Assembly (NCBI RefSeq): GCF_002999335.1
Contig: NW_020312200.1
Location: 1-45,525 of the forward strand
Reading direction: 5' to 3'
Origin: Cyclospora cayetanensis
Lineage: Eukaryota > Apicomplexa > Conoidasida > Eucoccidiorida > Eimeriidae
DNA length: 45,525 bases
The position numbers and the translations under genes were made by a program. Under the pieces are notes generated by a model. That model saw nothing but the letters and a program-made list of their open reading frames with translations, ran no database searches and was not told the DNA's origin. Below, one piece after another: positions 31,001 to 41,718 of this stretch. Numbering within the stretch: the first letter of the stretch is position 1; each line of letters starts with the position of its first letter.

Positions 31001-34000
31001 AGAGAGAGGGATAGACACACACACAGAGAGAGAGATAGACAGCGAGAGCGAGACAGAAAAAGCAGCAACAGCACCAGCAGAAGCATGATCTGCTGTTGGT
31101 GTTGCTGCTGTCTCGCGGCGGTTCTGCTGTTGTTTTGTTTGGGAGAGGAGGGGGTCAGTGTCTGCCGCGCATGGATAGAGACAGCAGTGCGCGCGCAGAA
31201 AGAGGGAAGGAGAAGGGGGGAGAGAAAGGGGTGAAAGGAGGGAAGGCAGTTGAGGCAAAGTCTGAACAAGATCGCATGCGCGAAACCTATGTGCCTGCTG
31301 TACAGACAGCAGGGAAGACTCACCTGGAAGCAGTAAGGCGTGAATTCGTGCTGGCTTTGCTGAATCAAGACGGATAGTACAGGCACGACATGCTCTTCGA
31401 CTAGGTGCTGCTGCTGAAGGCAGCTGGCTCCTGCTTCTGCCGAGGCTGCGTTCGTTCGTGTCTGGTCGGATGCGAGACGACAGATTACAGCCAGACACTC
31501 AAAAAGGTAGTGGCAGTACACTGGGTTGCCTGGTTGCGAGGCTTCTGCTTTGATTTGCTGCAGCAGCAGCTGCAGCAGCGGCAGAGACTCGCTCGCTGCA
31601 GCTGCTCCCAGGCATAACAAAAGTCGCGCGAGGGCTTTGACAGCAAATTCATTTTCGCGCGCCTTTACGTCACTTAGCGACTGCCGCAGGAAGCTGAGAC
31701 TCTGCGACATGAACACAAACACACAGTGCCGCTGCCCCTTACTGAGCATGCAGGGAGAGGCTAGTAGGAGGAAGGCACGTACACATCCACACGCATGTAC
31801 ACATACATACATATGCACATACATGCATATGCACAGACACACACTCATATACACACACGTGCACAAAATATGCACGTATGTACGCACACACATACACATA
31901 CTCCCATATACACATGCACACGCACAAAATAGAGGCACCCTGCTGCTGCCGTCGATAGAGGTCGGAGCTGCTGCTTTCCCTGTCTCTGAGTTTTTTGCAG
32001 CACTTGCCAATGGCTTGCCAATGCGGCGAGCGAACGAGCAAGCGAGGCAGCAAACCCCCAGTCGCGAGAAGCCCATGGGAAGAGGAACGCAAGGAAAGCA
32101 CCGAAGAGGTGTGCATGCAAAGAACGCTATACCCTATAAATGCGCGTAGCGCATTGAGAGACACGAGAGAAGCTCACTTTAAGGAGGATAGGCTGACATG
32201 AGGACGGATCAATGAGGCGCTGCCCTTGCGAATTTCGGCAGGCAAGAAGACGATGCATGCAAAACGCTGCATAAGCCCTCAGTGCCTCGTGAGGAGACAG
32301 CAACAAGGCTGACACCAGCGGGAGACTCTCACACAGCAGCCTGCAGCATCACAGGCAGACGGCTGCCACGAGGCAAAGATCTACGTCTCCCCATCGCTCT
32401 ACTGCTCCCGAGCAGCAGCAAAAACTGGCAGCAAGTTTGCGCTACACCTGACACAACCGGCCCTGTGGCAAGAGTCTCTATGCGACGTCTGCTGGAGACA
32501 GACTGCGCGTGAGGACGTAGAACCATGTTCTACAGCACGGCGGAAGGCGGGCTTTAGAGCAACAGCATCCGCAGCAGCACGAGCAGGTGGAGGAGGTGTA
32601 TGCTTGCCGTTAACGAGCAGTTGCAGTAACGATCACAGCAAGGAGACAGCAACAGAGGGACGGGAGGAGGTGCATGCTTGCCGCTAACAAGCAGTTATAA
32701 TAACAGGGAGACTAACACCAAGAGCAGCAGCAGCACTCGACGTTAACACCTCACGAAATCGGCAGTTGAGCTCTGAACGTTGCGAGGAATTTGAGGGCAG
32801 CGGCAACGGCTAAGCACTTGCGTTCTTGCTGCTGCTGCTGTTGCAGCTCCCTCGCGACATGCGTTGTGAAGAAGGCAGCTAATTCTGTAGGGCTTGCTGC
32901 CGCCGCTGCTGCGCCGGAGTGTAGAGCTCTTGATGCAACAGCAGCCATCACAAAGACGGCAGAATCGACGAGTCGAGCGCCTCGCTCAGTTGCACCTCCT
33001 CCCGCAGCATCCGCCTGACCTGCGAGCTGCTGCACGAGCTGCAGCAGCAGCTGCTGCAGCTGCTGCTGCTGCAGCCTGCACATCCCCTTGATGAGATCCG
33101 ACACACAGGCGCGACGTGGCAAATGTGGGCAAGCGGGGAAGCCTTCGACGTCTCGCCTCACAAACTCCATTGGGGAGTCTTCCAGCAGCTCAAGATCTGA
33201 CGTCGAAGGAAAATCCCACAGCCTTGCGTAGATTCTCAGAAATCGCAGCTGCAGGTGCACTTCAATAGGGATGGAGAGAGAGAGAAACAAAGAAAGAGAG
33301 AGAGAGAGATAGAGAGACAGAGAGGAAGAGATAGAGAGACAGAGAGAGAGAGATAGAGAGACAGAGAGAGAGAGATAGAGAGACAGAGAGAGAGATAGAG
33401 AGACAGAGAGAGAGAGATAGAGAGAGACAAACGGAGAGACAGCGAGAGAGAGAGAGAGAGGGGCATACCGAGAGAGAGACCCCTAATCCAGCATGGCCAT
33501 AGAAAGCACGTATATATAGAGATATATATATATCTACAGATGAGAAACAGACGCGTTTCTTTCTTACCCTTATCACGAAGCGCAATGTTAGGCACGATGA
33601 CACCCTCGAGGATGTCTCTGAGAAGCGCTTCTTCCTGGAAAGGATTGGCTGGACCCCGAAGCCGCTTTTGCTGCAGCTCTTGCACTTGTGCCTCAGGCAA
33701 CCCCAGACTGACAGCCGCAGACGCAAACGAATCGGGAAGAGTTCGCATCTCCCATTCTGTTGCTGCTGCTGCGCTCAAGCAATCTGCCGCAGCTGCTAGC
33801 AGCATGTCAAACCGCGTGCGGCTGTCCAGCTGCCGAACGGCGAACCACACTGCATCGCAGCAGCAGCGAAAAACGGGTTCAAACCACTTGATACATGCAG
33901 GGAATTTCGCCTCCAGAATCTGCTCCTCAACTCACGCAGCAGCGGCAGAAAAAAGGAAGCAAAGCAGCACACCTGCATGTACAGCGAAGTAAACCCATGG

Positions 34001-35616
34001 CTGAATTTCCTCTTGGTATTTGTAAAAGTAGAGACGCAGGGCGTCGCAAATGACGCTTTTAAGCCGCTCCAAGTCGCCTGTATGTACACGGAGAGGAAAC
34101 AATTTTTTTGCATTCCTACGTGCCGAGAGAGCGCAATCACTCACTCGCTGTTTCTGCCGCTCGGGGGTGCCATGTGCTGTCCTAAAGAGAGGGGCAAAAA
34201 ACGCGTTGTTGAAGCTGCATTTGGGGTTGGTGGTGATCGGGTGGTGGTGATGGGGGGGGGTGGTGAGGTCGTGGTGATGGGGTGGTGGTGAAGGAAGTAT
34301 GCCTGACGGGGAAATCATGACGCGCTCACCTCCTGCTTCTGAATCGTCATCATCAGCGGCTGATACAGCGTCTGCGCGGTTGTTGTTGCTGCTGTTTCCT
34401 CCGCCGCTGCTGCAGTGTATCGGCAGCTGCAGGATCTGAATGAACCCCAAGACGAAGTAAGCCAGGTGATCTTCGAAGTACTCTGGAAGATCTACTGAGG
34501 AGAGGGAGATGAAAATCTTGCAGCTCAACAAGACGACCTGCACTGCCGAGTGCAGATTTGCAGCGGCTGCTGTTGATGCCGTTGCGGATGCGCCTTGCTG
34601 CTGCTGCTGCTGCGTGGCGATTCCCGCGAGCAGCTGCTGTACGGAGAAGATGTAAACTGAGAGGAGCGGCTGCTGAACGGCCTTGAGGATCTGCTGCAGC
34701 TGCAGGAGCACCTCCTCGGATCGAGGCAAGTGGCGATACTTCTTCGTAACTGCATGCAGCGTTGCAAGCCCGCGACTTGCTCGCTGCAACAGGAGCCGCT
34801 GCTGCTCCTGCGGCAGCAGATGCAGCTGCTCCTGCGGCGGCAGATGCAGCTGCTGCTGCATCAGTGCCTGCAAGAGCTCAGGCCAGTCGAGAGGAAAGTC
34901 TGTTGCTGCAATGCGAGTAAGCGCCTCGGCAACCTGTGCCTCTACACCCTTGGGAATGGTCTCCTGCTGCTGCAAGATCAGCAACTGCTGCTTCATCAAC
35001 GAACGGTTGGCGGCAGACACGCCACCCTGAGCCTCGTCTAGATCCCAGAGGCGACGAACGTAATTCTTGAGATATATCGCAGCTGCACAAAAGACGCAAA
35101 CAGGAAGAGAAACGGTGGGCAGGGAGAGCTGTTCCTTCCCACACATACTGCCTCAGGGTGTCTTGTGCGAGGGCTTGCACTTATGTTGAACAGAGCGGTG
35201 GGGTTCAATAAAAGCATGCAGCAGCGCAGAGTGCTACGGCTATCGCGCTGCACTCTGCTGCTGCATGTGTTTTTCTCGCAGGCATCGCTACACCACGACT
35301 CCCCTTTTGACGGCTCTTCTGACAGGGGTGGCTGCTGCTCGCAGTCGTACCGCATACCTGCATGCTGAATGGCGCAGTCAGTCGCGGGGTTCAAGAGAAG
35401 AAGCAGAAGAGACTGCGGAAAAGCTTCTTGCTTGCAGAGGCCTTCCAGCTCCCTTTCAGCAGCCTGCACGCCGTGCGGATTCGGCTGCAGCGTCTGCTGC
35501 AGCAGCTGCTGCAGCAGCTGGGCAAGCTGCTGCTGCTGCTGCTGCATGGTTGGGGAGCTTAAGGCTTGGTGAATAAGAAGCGGTCGCTCTAGGGGAGGCG
35601 TTGGCGCTTGCGCCAC
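28037..35616 (-). CDS. CSE1: CSE1/CAS, exportin-2 (importin-alpha re-exporter)
   Basis: HEAT-repeat karyopherin that returns importin-alpha to the cytoplasm with Ran-GTP. Clear exons: 35358-35616, 34330-35082, 33973-34077, 33568-33930, 32755-33259, 32178-32340, 31324-31701, 30361-30686, 30126-30252, 29371-~29622, 28761-28832 and 28037-28162. Less certain ones lie at ~31935-32075, ~29990-30060 and ~29100-29240. Residues aligning with human CSE1L: AIYLKNYVRRLWD, SSVDLPEYFEDHLAYF, EFVRRDVEGF, HEFTPYCFQ/ILGVLLEGA, LLQPHVWVASQGNVPALV and FDVSFSRLALADNAAITDY; the last exon begins LGDMVDLREALRASL. Poly-Gln and Ala inserts fall between HEAT helices. The start is MAQAPTPPLERP; an internal Met at 35547 just before the poly-Gln is an alternative. 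The head-to-head neighbour is Pin1. Introns carry large microsatellites. Confidence 0.95.
28400..28745. repeat. ~43-bp composite minisatellite in CSE1 intron
   Basis: Six or seven copies of gcaagaaaacatacacacag then agagatatacgtgtata, with variation in CA number and in the ATACGTGTAT segment, preceded by a TATA run (28436-28456). It fills most of the intron between the last two CSE1 exons. The transcript strand reads TGTGTA...CTCTCT. Confidence 0.9.
28976..29096. repeat. CT/TATA microsatellite in CSE1 intron
   Basis: tctctctctatgtctgtttt, ctctctctcgctctcac and ctctctctctctatatatat words. The transcript strand is GA rich here, opposite to the CT-rich tracts in other CSE1 introns. Confidence 0.85.
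29660..29960. repeat. CACA/GTATGTAT microsatellite in CSE1 intron
   Basis: About 300 bp of acacacgtatat, gtatgtatgtgtg, gaatgtgtatgtatg and catacatgcacata words in the CSE1 intron upstream (on plus) of the exon ending near 29622. Confidence 0.88.
30340..30393. repeat. 20-bp perfect inverted repeat spanning a CSE1 splice donor
   Basis: The arm 30340-30359 (cgctggcttcgatctgctca) is the exact reverse complement of 30374-30393 (tgagcagatcgaagccagcg), with a 14-bp loop. On the minus-strand transcript the 5' arm is coding (AGFDLL, then N), the loop holds the last exon codons (AIF), and the 3' arm is the first 20 bases of the intron apart from its first base, so the GT donor lies at the loop/stem junction. 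Confidence 0.96.
30776..31058. repeat. GAGAGACA microsatellite in CSE1 intron
   Basis: About 280 bp of agagaagagagagatagaca, gagagatagacagagag and cacacaca words in the intron between exons 31324-31701 and 30361-30686. The transcript strand is CTCTCT/TGTCTATC, a very long pyrimidine-rich tract ending ~90 bp before the acceptor at 30687. Confidence 0.9.
31785..31930. repeat. CACATA microsatellite in CSE1 intron
   Basis: About 145 bp of acatacatacatatgcacat and cacacacacgtgcac words between the exon starting at 31701 and the uncertain exon near 31935-32075. Confidence 0.88.
32589..32704. repeat. Two-copy 74-bp direct repeat in CSE1 intron
   Basis: 42-bp segments 32589-32630 and 32663-32704 match with about six substitutions (ggaggaggtgtatgcttgcc versus ggaggaggtgcatgcttgcc, then gttaacgagcagttgcagta versus gctaacaagcagttataata). 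They start 74 bp apart, inside the intron between exons 32755-33259 and 32178-32340. Confidence 0.85.
33272..33470. repeat. GAGAGA microsatellite next to a CSE1 acceptor
   Basis: About 200 bp of agagagagagatagagagac words. In the transcript it is CTCTCTGTCTCTCTATC ending only ~12 bases from the acceptor (ctattgaag|TGCACC) of the exon beginning at 33259, so it extends the polypyrimidine tract more than tenfold. Confidence 0.92.
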
Positions 35617-36169
35617 AGGGAAGAAGTGCTCGGCCCCTCCTGGTACGAGGTCTTAAGGGCTAGAGCACTGGCCAAAGACAAATCCTAATGAAAGGAAGGC
35701 AGGCGTTCCTACGTCTCCTGTTCGCTGGAAGTCTCCCCCTTGCATACCACAGGCACCCCTGCATCTCGCATGCACGCATGCAACACGCGTAGCCGAGTGC
35801 AGCAACGCCACTGGCACTGACAGACGCAGGAGCCCGCTGCCGCTTGTATTTTCCACTCGCTTATTGCAATGACGAAAATATTCAATCTTAATATTATATT
35901 ACCCAGTTTAGGGTCTAGCGCCCGGCTGTGAGGCCTGAACGGCCTAGCTTTCCCGTTAATCTGTGTCTGCGCGCCGTTGCAGCCAGACAGCCCCCTCCTG
36001 CAGCAGCTACGCGACTTGAGCCTCTCTCTCCCCTGAATGACTACCCGTTCGCATGCAAGTGCGTACATGCATTGTTATTTCTAGGTTGTTCCGGGAAATC
36101 GGCTTTGGGCTGTGCTGCCTGCGTGCTCTCAATTCTCCTGCCTCTCCCGAGCTGTCTAGACACTCGATC
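35617..36169. promoter_or_regulatory. Divergent intergenic region CSE1 / Pin1
   Basis: About 550 bp between the CSE1 and Pin1 start codons. It contains gcatgcacgcatgc (35769-35782), gttcgcatgcaag (36047-36059), a short AT-rich segment (35876-35902) and one isolated ttaggg. No protein-like frame. A shared bidirectional promoter is inferred from position only. Confidence 0.5.
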
Positions 36170-36526
36170 ATGTCCGTGCGCTGCAGTCACCTCCTCATCA
36201 AGCATTCTGGCTCTCGCAACCCGGTAAGCCGTAGGACGCAGGCGGCGGTAACGCGTTCTCGGGCTGAGGCTTTGCAGCAGCTCGTGGGTTTGCTGCAACA
36301 GCTGCAGCAGGTGCAGCAGCAGGAGGAACAACAGCGCCTCTTCGCCGCTCTGGCGCAGCAACACAGCGACTGTGGCTCCTTTGCGCGGGGAGGAGACCTG
36401 GGTTTCTTCAGCAAAGGCCAAATGCAAAAGCCCTTCGAGGCGGCAGCCTTTGCCTTACAAGTAGGGGAGCTCAGTGGCGTTGTCGAGTCCGATAGCGGAC
36501 TGCATCTGATCCTCAGACTGGCGTAG
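36170..36526 (+). CDS. PIN1: Pin1-type parvulin peptidyl-prolyl isomerase, no WW domain
   Basis: Cis-trans isomerase of pSer/pThr-Pro bonds. 118 residues in one exon, matching the single-domain plant-type Pin1 rather than the 163-residue human form with its WW domain. Visible hallmarks: RCSHLLIKHSGSR at the start (His7), catalytic Cys68 in SDCGSFARGGDLG, substrate-pocket GQMQKPFE (Met85, Gln86, Phe89), and C-terminal DSGLHLILRLA (His112). The phosphate-binding basic triad of human Pin1 (Lys63, Arg68, Arg69) appears as Lys11, Arg16 and Asn17, so one arginine is replaced. The helix between the two halves has become Gln-rich (QQLVGLLQQLQQVQQQEEQQ). The start is the ATG just before the conserved beta-strand. 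The downstream acylphosphatase begins 151 bp later on the same strand. Confidence 0.95.
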   Translation: MSVRCSHLLIKHSGSRNPVSRRTQAAVTRSRAEALQQLVGLLQQLQQVQQQEEQQRLFAALAQQHSDCGSFARGGDLGFFSKGQMQKPFEAAAFALQVGELSGVVESDSGLHLILRLA

Positions 36527-36677
36527 TCACAGCCTGCCGCTGACTGTAGCAGTAACGGTGCGGGGAGGAAGAAGGGAGCTGTCGTGGCCACACTAATCAG
36601 CGCATGCAAAAATAAAGCTCTCACCAAGGCGGCAGCAGCAGCAGCAGACCAACAGACGTACAGACAAACAGAAGGAA

Positions 36678-37151
36678 ATGGCGAAACCGTACGAGCGTGT
36701 TGTTTTCGAGGTCTACGGAAAGGTGCAGGGAGTCTTTTTCCGTGTACACACGGAGAAGGAGGCAAAGCGGTAAGTCTTGAGCTTCTTGCGGCGCATGCAG
36801 CCTGCCTCTCCAAACGCAAGAAGGGCTGTGCGCAGCCCACCTTTCTGTAGTCCTTGTTGAGATGCTCTTCACTTCTGGTGCGCGCATTGCTGAACGCGTG
36901 TGCATGCGCGTGTCTTTGTGTGTATTTGTTTGTGTGCTAGTTTGGGCTTGGTAGGATACGTGCTAAATACCGCTAAAGGAACCGTGAAGGGGGAAGCTCA
37001 GGGGTCTTCTTCCGCCGTCGCTTCTCTGTTGCAGTGGCTAGGGGAAAAAGGCAGCCCGCAGAGCATTCCCGAGAAGGTGGAGGTGCTGCAGAGAACCAGC
37101 ATTGAAGCTTTAACGTACGACGACTTCACGATCCAACGTGGGCGCCATTAG
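36678..37151 (+). CDS. ACYP: Acylphosphatase
   Basis: Hydrolyses acyl-phosphate bonds, classically 1,3-bisphosphoglycerate or carbamoyl phosphate. Two exons, 36678-36769 and 36941-37151, joined phase-perfectly (gcg|gtaagt ... gtgctag|TTT) to give exactly 100 residues, the usual family size. The signature GKVQGVFFR contains the phosphate-binding Arg22. LGLVGYVLNTAKGTVKGEAQ contains the catalytic Asn40, and WLGEKGSP and the terminal YDDFTI strand are also present. The intron carries a TGCATGC and TG-rich words. There is no signal peptide, so a cytosolic location is expected. Every catalytic residue expected for an active enzyme is present. Confidence 0.96.
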
Positions 37152-39870
37152 GCGGATGTGGACACGCTCACCAGTCGAAGTTTGCGAGAGACAGGCCGTT
37201 GAAATCTCGCTCCTCCACACATGAGGAGACCGTAGCAGCAAGAATACGGCAACCCGTCAGGAGCTGCACATCCTGATGCTGCGTGCAACCCGTGGCATTC
37301 GGGTGTCTTGACACCCTGCCCTCGTGACGTCCAAACGGCCGAGCTACTGGGCGCAGTGCTGCAATTGTTACGCTGTCTCATGAATCAGTGGATTAGCACT
37401 CCATATTAGGTCTCACTCGACTGCGGACTGGACGAAAACTTCAGAAATAGTTGTCGAGTGATCCTAAGTAGGAAGCTCGCCTTCTCCTGCCTGCACCCCT
37501 CACAATGCCCTGCATGAGGCGACACGCACAGCGTGGCTGGGCGCTGCTGCATATTTTAGGCAGTTCGCGCATTTATAGCTAATTGCACATAAGGTAACAT
37601 CTAGATCTAGGAGTACCTCTTAGCCAAAAGGATATCCAACAAGCTAGTGAGTCAATGCTTTACCAAGTCCGAGGTAAGTATTCCTGGTGTAGTAGAAGGG
37701 GCCTCGGTGTGGCGCAGTTGGATGCAATAAAGCAAATGCATGCGGGCTCTTTAAAGGTCTCTTGTGATCATGCAAAAACGCTTGCTTGGAGCTGCAAAGG
37801 TGAAGCGTACATACTAAGGCGCCGCTACGTAGAGATACGTGTCCACGTTGTATTAGGGGATTAGAAACGGTCTCAGCTGCAGCGTTCGAATTAGCGTCGA
37901 ATGGCGCTCACGCGGTAAGCTGGTAGTTGGTTCAAATCCACTATGATAGAGCACGGACAGTGCAACACCGTGTCCACGTTGCCATTCTCCCCAGCTAGCC
38001 ACGGGGTGTAGGTAGGCGTGTTGGGTGGCGGGTGCTTGCCGAACTCTCCGTCACTAGAGTTTTTATTCACCCGCCAGAGGGGGGAGGGGGGATAGCCAGG
38101 AGAACACATAAAGCGTATTCTTTCTTGAGATGCAATTGACTTTCCGGATGCCTACAAAGGAGGTTTTGTAACGATGCTCGAGGGCTGCTAAAATGTTGGA
38201 CAGTCGTCACGGCCTCTGATCAGTGTTCCTGCATCTGCATAGCATAGCCTGTGGATGTAAGATTTCAGTGCCTAAGGAACTGCATCCGGTGATCTAATGC
38301 GCATTCCCATGCATGGGCTTGCTGCAACGCTCCATCTACGGTCTCCAGAGGGATACCCTTGACTTCGGCCTCAGTGCAAGCTCTATAGAACGCCCTCAAG
38401 TGTTTTGAATGAAATTGCGCATTCCTCTTACGGCACCCACCCCGCTTCCCTATATGAGGGTAAAGGCGCATCTAGGCTGCGCGTAGCTGCATTTTTTAGG
38501 CAGTCCGAGCCATCACAGCTCTTGGCAGAGACCATGCAGGGCGCACGCACATGACATTGCGTCTCCATCTTTCGAACGAAGAGCGTTCTGCAGTAAGTAG
38601 GATATTAGAGCAAGCGAATCGGTTAGTCCATTCTCCCCCCCGAATTCCTAGCTAACTAGGACTTGAGTAGTAAAAGGTGCTGGGGCGCAGCTTAGCCCGT
38701 TACACTGGCAGCCATCTACGCTGTTGGCCGTGCCTTCTCGGAGCTCAGGGTAGCTGAAACTGCCCAGTGGCATTGTGTTTATGCATGCACAATCGTGTGC
38801 GTAGGCCAAATACGTCGATAATCCCATCGCAAGCTTGACGGCAAGCATGCAAGGGCTCTTTTCGCAACACCAGGCAGCTACTACTTCGACTTCGTCGCGC
38901 AAATGCCACTGATATGTGGAGCTTTAGTATGTTGGAGTGTCACGCCTAGGCAAGTAGGGTGTACTATTCAGGAATCAGCTCCTGCTCTGTATGCGTCAAA
39001 TGGCACTGCTTGAGAGCCCTTGCGCCGCGCAGGATTACGATGTGTCCGGGGAAGTAAGCGGCGCTCGCCGGGTGTATGTGCAGTAGAAAGCTGAATGGAT
39101 ACCCTGAGGGGCCTCCTGTGGCAGTGCACGTATGGACTCATTGCAGCAACACAGAGGCTCGTGAATAGACGCCGCTTGCCGCGGCTGCCCGGGACTTGCA
39201 CGGAGTTGCCTGTACACCGAAACCAGAGCAAGAATCCAGCGAGTTACAGAAAAGCGCTCGAGACTTTGTAAAAATCGAACAATGGCGTTTTAGCTACGAT
39301 TCCATTGCAATTCCCTCTGTGATACTACCTCCAGGCGAATGGGGCTGCCGCTTGCGCTCCTCGCCATGCGCGGCTGGTCATGTTTGAGTCGCAGTCCCTG
39401 AGGTGTCTGGACAGCGGAATCCAGAGCTCTCGACCCCAAACCCTACCAGTGCATTTAGAACTCTGTATTTACTCTTTTCGGGGGCCGTCGCGCGTCCCGT
39501 TGCATTTGCATTCTTCTGCTGCTGCAGACAGGGGGCCTCTTTCTCTCTCTCTGTCTGCCGCGGCAACCTCCGCAGCCGCCGCCACAGCAGCGTTTCAGGT
39601 GTATAGGCACCTGTTCGCAGCCGATTTCCCTCAGTGTCGCCCTCTAGCCGGCGTGTGGGGTGCCGCTTCAGCAGCAACGACTGCACTGATACCGTAGAAC
39701 GTCTCCACGCAGCTGTAGCGGGCCTAAGGCACGAATCCCTCTGCCTACAGCTCGTCAGCTGCGGAAGCTGCTTCTAAGGCAGCGGCGAGTCTCTCTCTCT
39801 GTCCAGCTGGTGCCTGCCTGTGCATGCATCTCCCGGATGCGCGCCGTTGACAGAGTGCAGCCTAGCAAAG
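37152..39870. other. Second repeat-poor island, no confident gene
   Basis: 2.7 kb almost free of triplet repeats and microsatellites up to about 39.5 kb, where a ctgctgctgcag and a tctctctctctctg run appear just upstream of beta-COP. A short diverged duplication links 37545-37575 and 38482-38512 (gctgcat..ttttaggcagt). Minus-strand open stretches at 37.9-38.1 and 38.27-38.47 kb look protein-like but are short. The segment just before 39871 (with TGCATGCATCTC at 39821-39832) should hold the beta-COP promoter and 5' UTR. Confidence 0.6.
38265..38471 (-). pseudogene. Possible decayed ORF
   Basis: A 68-codon minus frame with balanced, protein-like composition (KGIPLETVDGALQQAHAWEC, then ALDHRMQFLRH). 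It is followed on the same strand at 37891-38109 by another (NTPTYTPWLAGENGN). Together with similar fragments at 13.9-14.2 kb these could be remnants of an old mobile element. I recognise no specific family, and chance open frames are not excluded. Confidence 0.17.
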
Positions 39871-41680
39871 ATGGAGCTCGGCAGCAACTGCACCGTTTTC
39901 ATTGCAGGCGGCAAGGGGGATGCACCGTCCGCTGCGGATATTCAGAAGAAGCTTGAAAGCCCCCACGATGAACTAAAGGCCGAAGGCATGCAGGAGCTAA
40001 TCACTGGTAAGCACGGGGAAGGGGCGGCGGGGAGGGGGGAAATGATTCGAATTTTCTACGCCTGCGCGGGGGTGTGCGATTAGGGGCACCATGAAGCACT
40101 GTATTCTTCTTCTGCGGCTGTATGTACCGCTACCGAAGAGTACTTGCGCTTTGTGCTTGACTCAGGTTTGGTTCAGGGGGAACGCTATGAGCGCCTCCTG
40201 ATGCCAGTAATTCGCTTTTGCATCCCGTGCAGCAACAACCGCGTGAAGAAACTCGTCCTTTTATATCTAGAGGTCGTAGACAAGTGCGATGCTCAGGGGA
40301 AGCTCAAGGAAGAGATTATACTCATCTGGTGAGGTGTAGCTTGTTCGGGGTGTAGTAGGTGCAGTACGGAGGGGGGAATGGCGTGTATGTGAAGGGTTCT
40401 CCTATGGCGCGTGCATTTGGAAAGGAGGAGGAGGATTCAAGCCAAAGGACTAGTGGCTGGTGTGCCTTAATTTGCAGCAATGCCCTTAGAAATGATTTAA
40501 CATCTCCCAATGAGTTCGTCAGGGGCAGCGCGCTACGCCTCGTTGCAAAAATTCGTCAGCAAAAAGTTGTGGAGCCTTTGTTGGAAGCCATCATCAAGAA
40601 CCTTGTGGGTGCTTTGGATTTGGGGCTTTGTTTGGGCATGTGTATATGTGCATGTATTTGTGCATGTGTATATATGTGTGCATGTGCATATATGTGAGTG
40701 CATGTGTATATGTGTATGTATTTGTGCATGTGTATATGTGAATATGTGCATGTGTATATGTGCATCTGTATATGTGAATATGTGCATGTGTATATGTGCA
40801 TGTGCATATGTGCATGTATTTGTGCATGTGTATATATGTGTGCATGTGCATATATGTGAGTGCATGTGTATATGTGTATGTTTTTTTGTGCATGTGTATA
40901 TGTGAATATGTGCATGTGTATATGTGCATCTGTATATGTGCATACGTGCATGTGTATATGCGCATGTATTTGTGCATGTGTATATGTGCATATATATGTA
41001 TATATATGAAACCTATACATGTATATATGTGTATGTGTATAGGTATGTGTGGAGGTGTGTTTTTGTTTGTGTATATCGCGTCTTGGACCGTCGCCAGTGT
41101 CACGGATATGGGCGCAGGCAGTAAGAGGTTTTGGGGCTTTGTTTTTGTGGTGTGTGTGTGTGTGATCAGACACATCGCCACAGTTACGTTCGCCGCAACG
41201 CGGTGCTGTGCGTGTTGGCATTGATTCGGCATTTTGGACTGGAATTTGTTCCTCATGCCCTTGAGCAAGTCGATCAGCTTCTTCTCATGGTGTGTTGGGC
41301 TGTTGCAGCAGCACTTGCTGCTGTTGTTTTTTGGCTGCTGTGGAGTTTCCTCCGCCGTTGCTTTGCTTGCTGCGTCGCTGCTGGACATACGAAAAACGCC
41401 GCTGTCTTGAAGCGTTTATGCAGCTGTCACACCCTGCAGCTTTTTGGATGGTCTTAGAAGGCGGGGAAAGAAACTCTTCAAACGAGGAGGTGCTCGCGTG
41501 AAACGTTTGCAGGGGGGTTGCTGTGGCTATACGGACGTCGCAATCGCCATATATGTGTATATATATCTGTATACACATATATATATATATATATATGCAT
41601 GTATGTATATACAGATATATAAATATATGTATGTATATACACATACATATATATACACGTAGACATACACACACACATAC

Positions 41681-41718
<38 letters not shown>

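Noticed and set aside
30745..31498. Minus-strand Ser/Leu (SLSLSL) ORFs next to CSE1 exons
   Set aside because: They are translations of the CT-rich intronic microsatellite. The CSE1 frame leaves at 31324 and re-enters at 30686.
35222..35263. Inverted gcagcagcgcagagtg...cactctgctgctgc in CSE1 intron 1
   Set aside because: The arms are mostly CAG/CTG triplets with an indel, so the pairing is expected from repeat composition and is not specific.
37929..37939. ggttcaaatcc resembling a tRNA T-loop / pol III B box
   Set aside because: The flanking bases do not form a full T stem, no complementary acceptor strand is found about 65 nt upstream, and there is no convincing D-arm. A chance match, or at most a degenerate tRNA-derived fragment.
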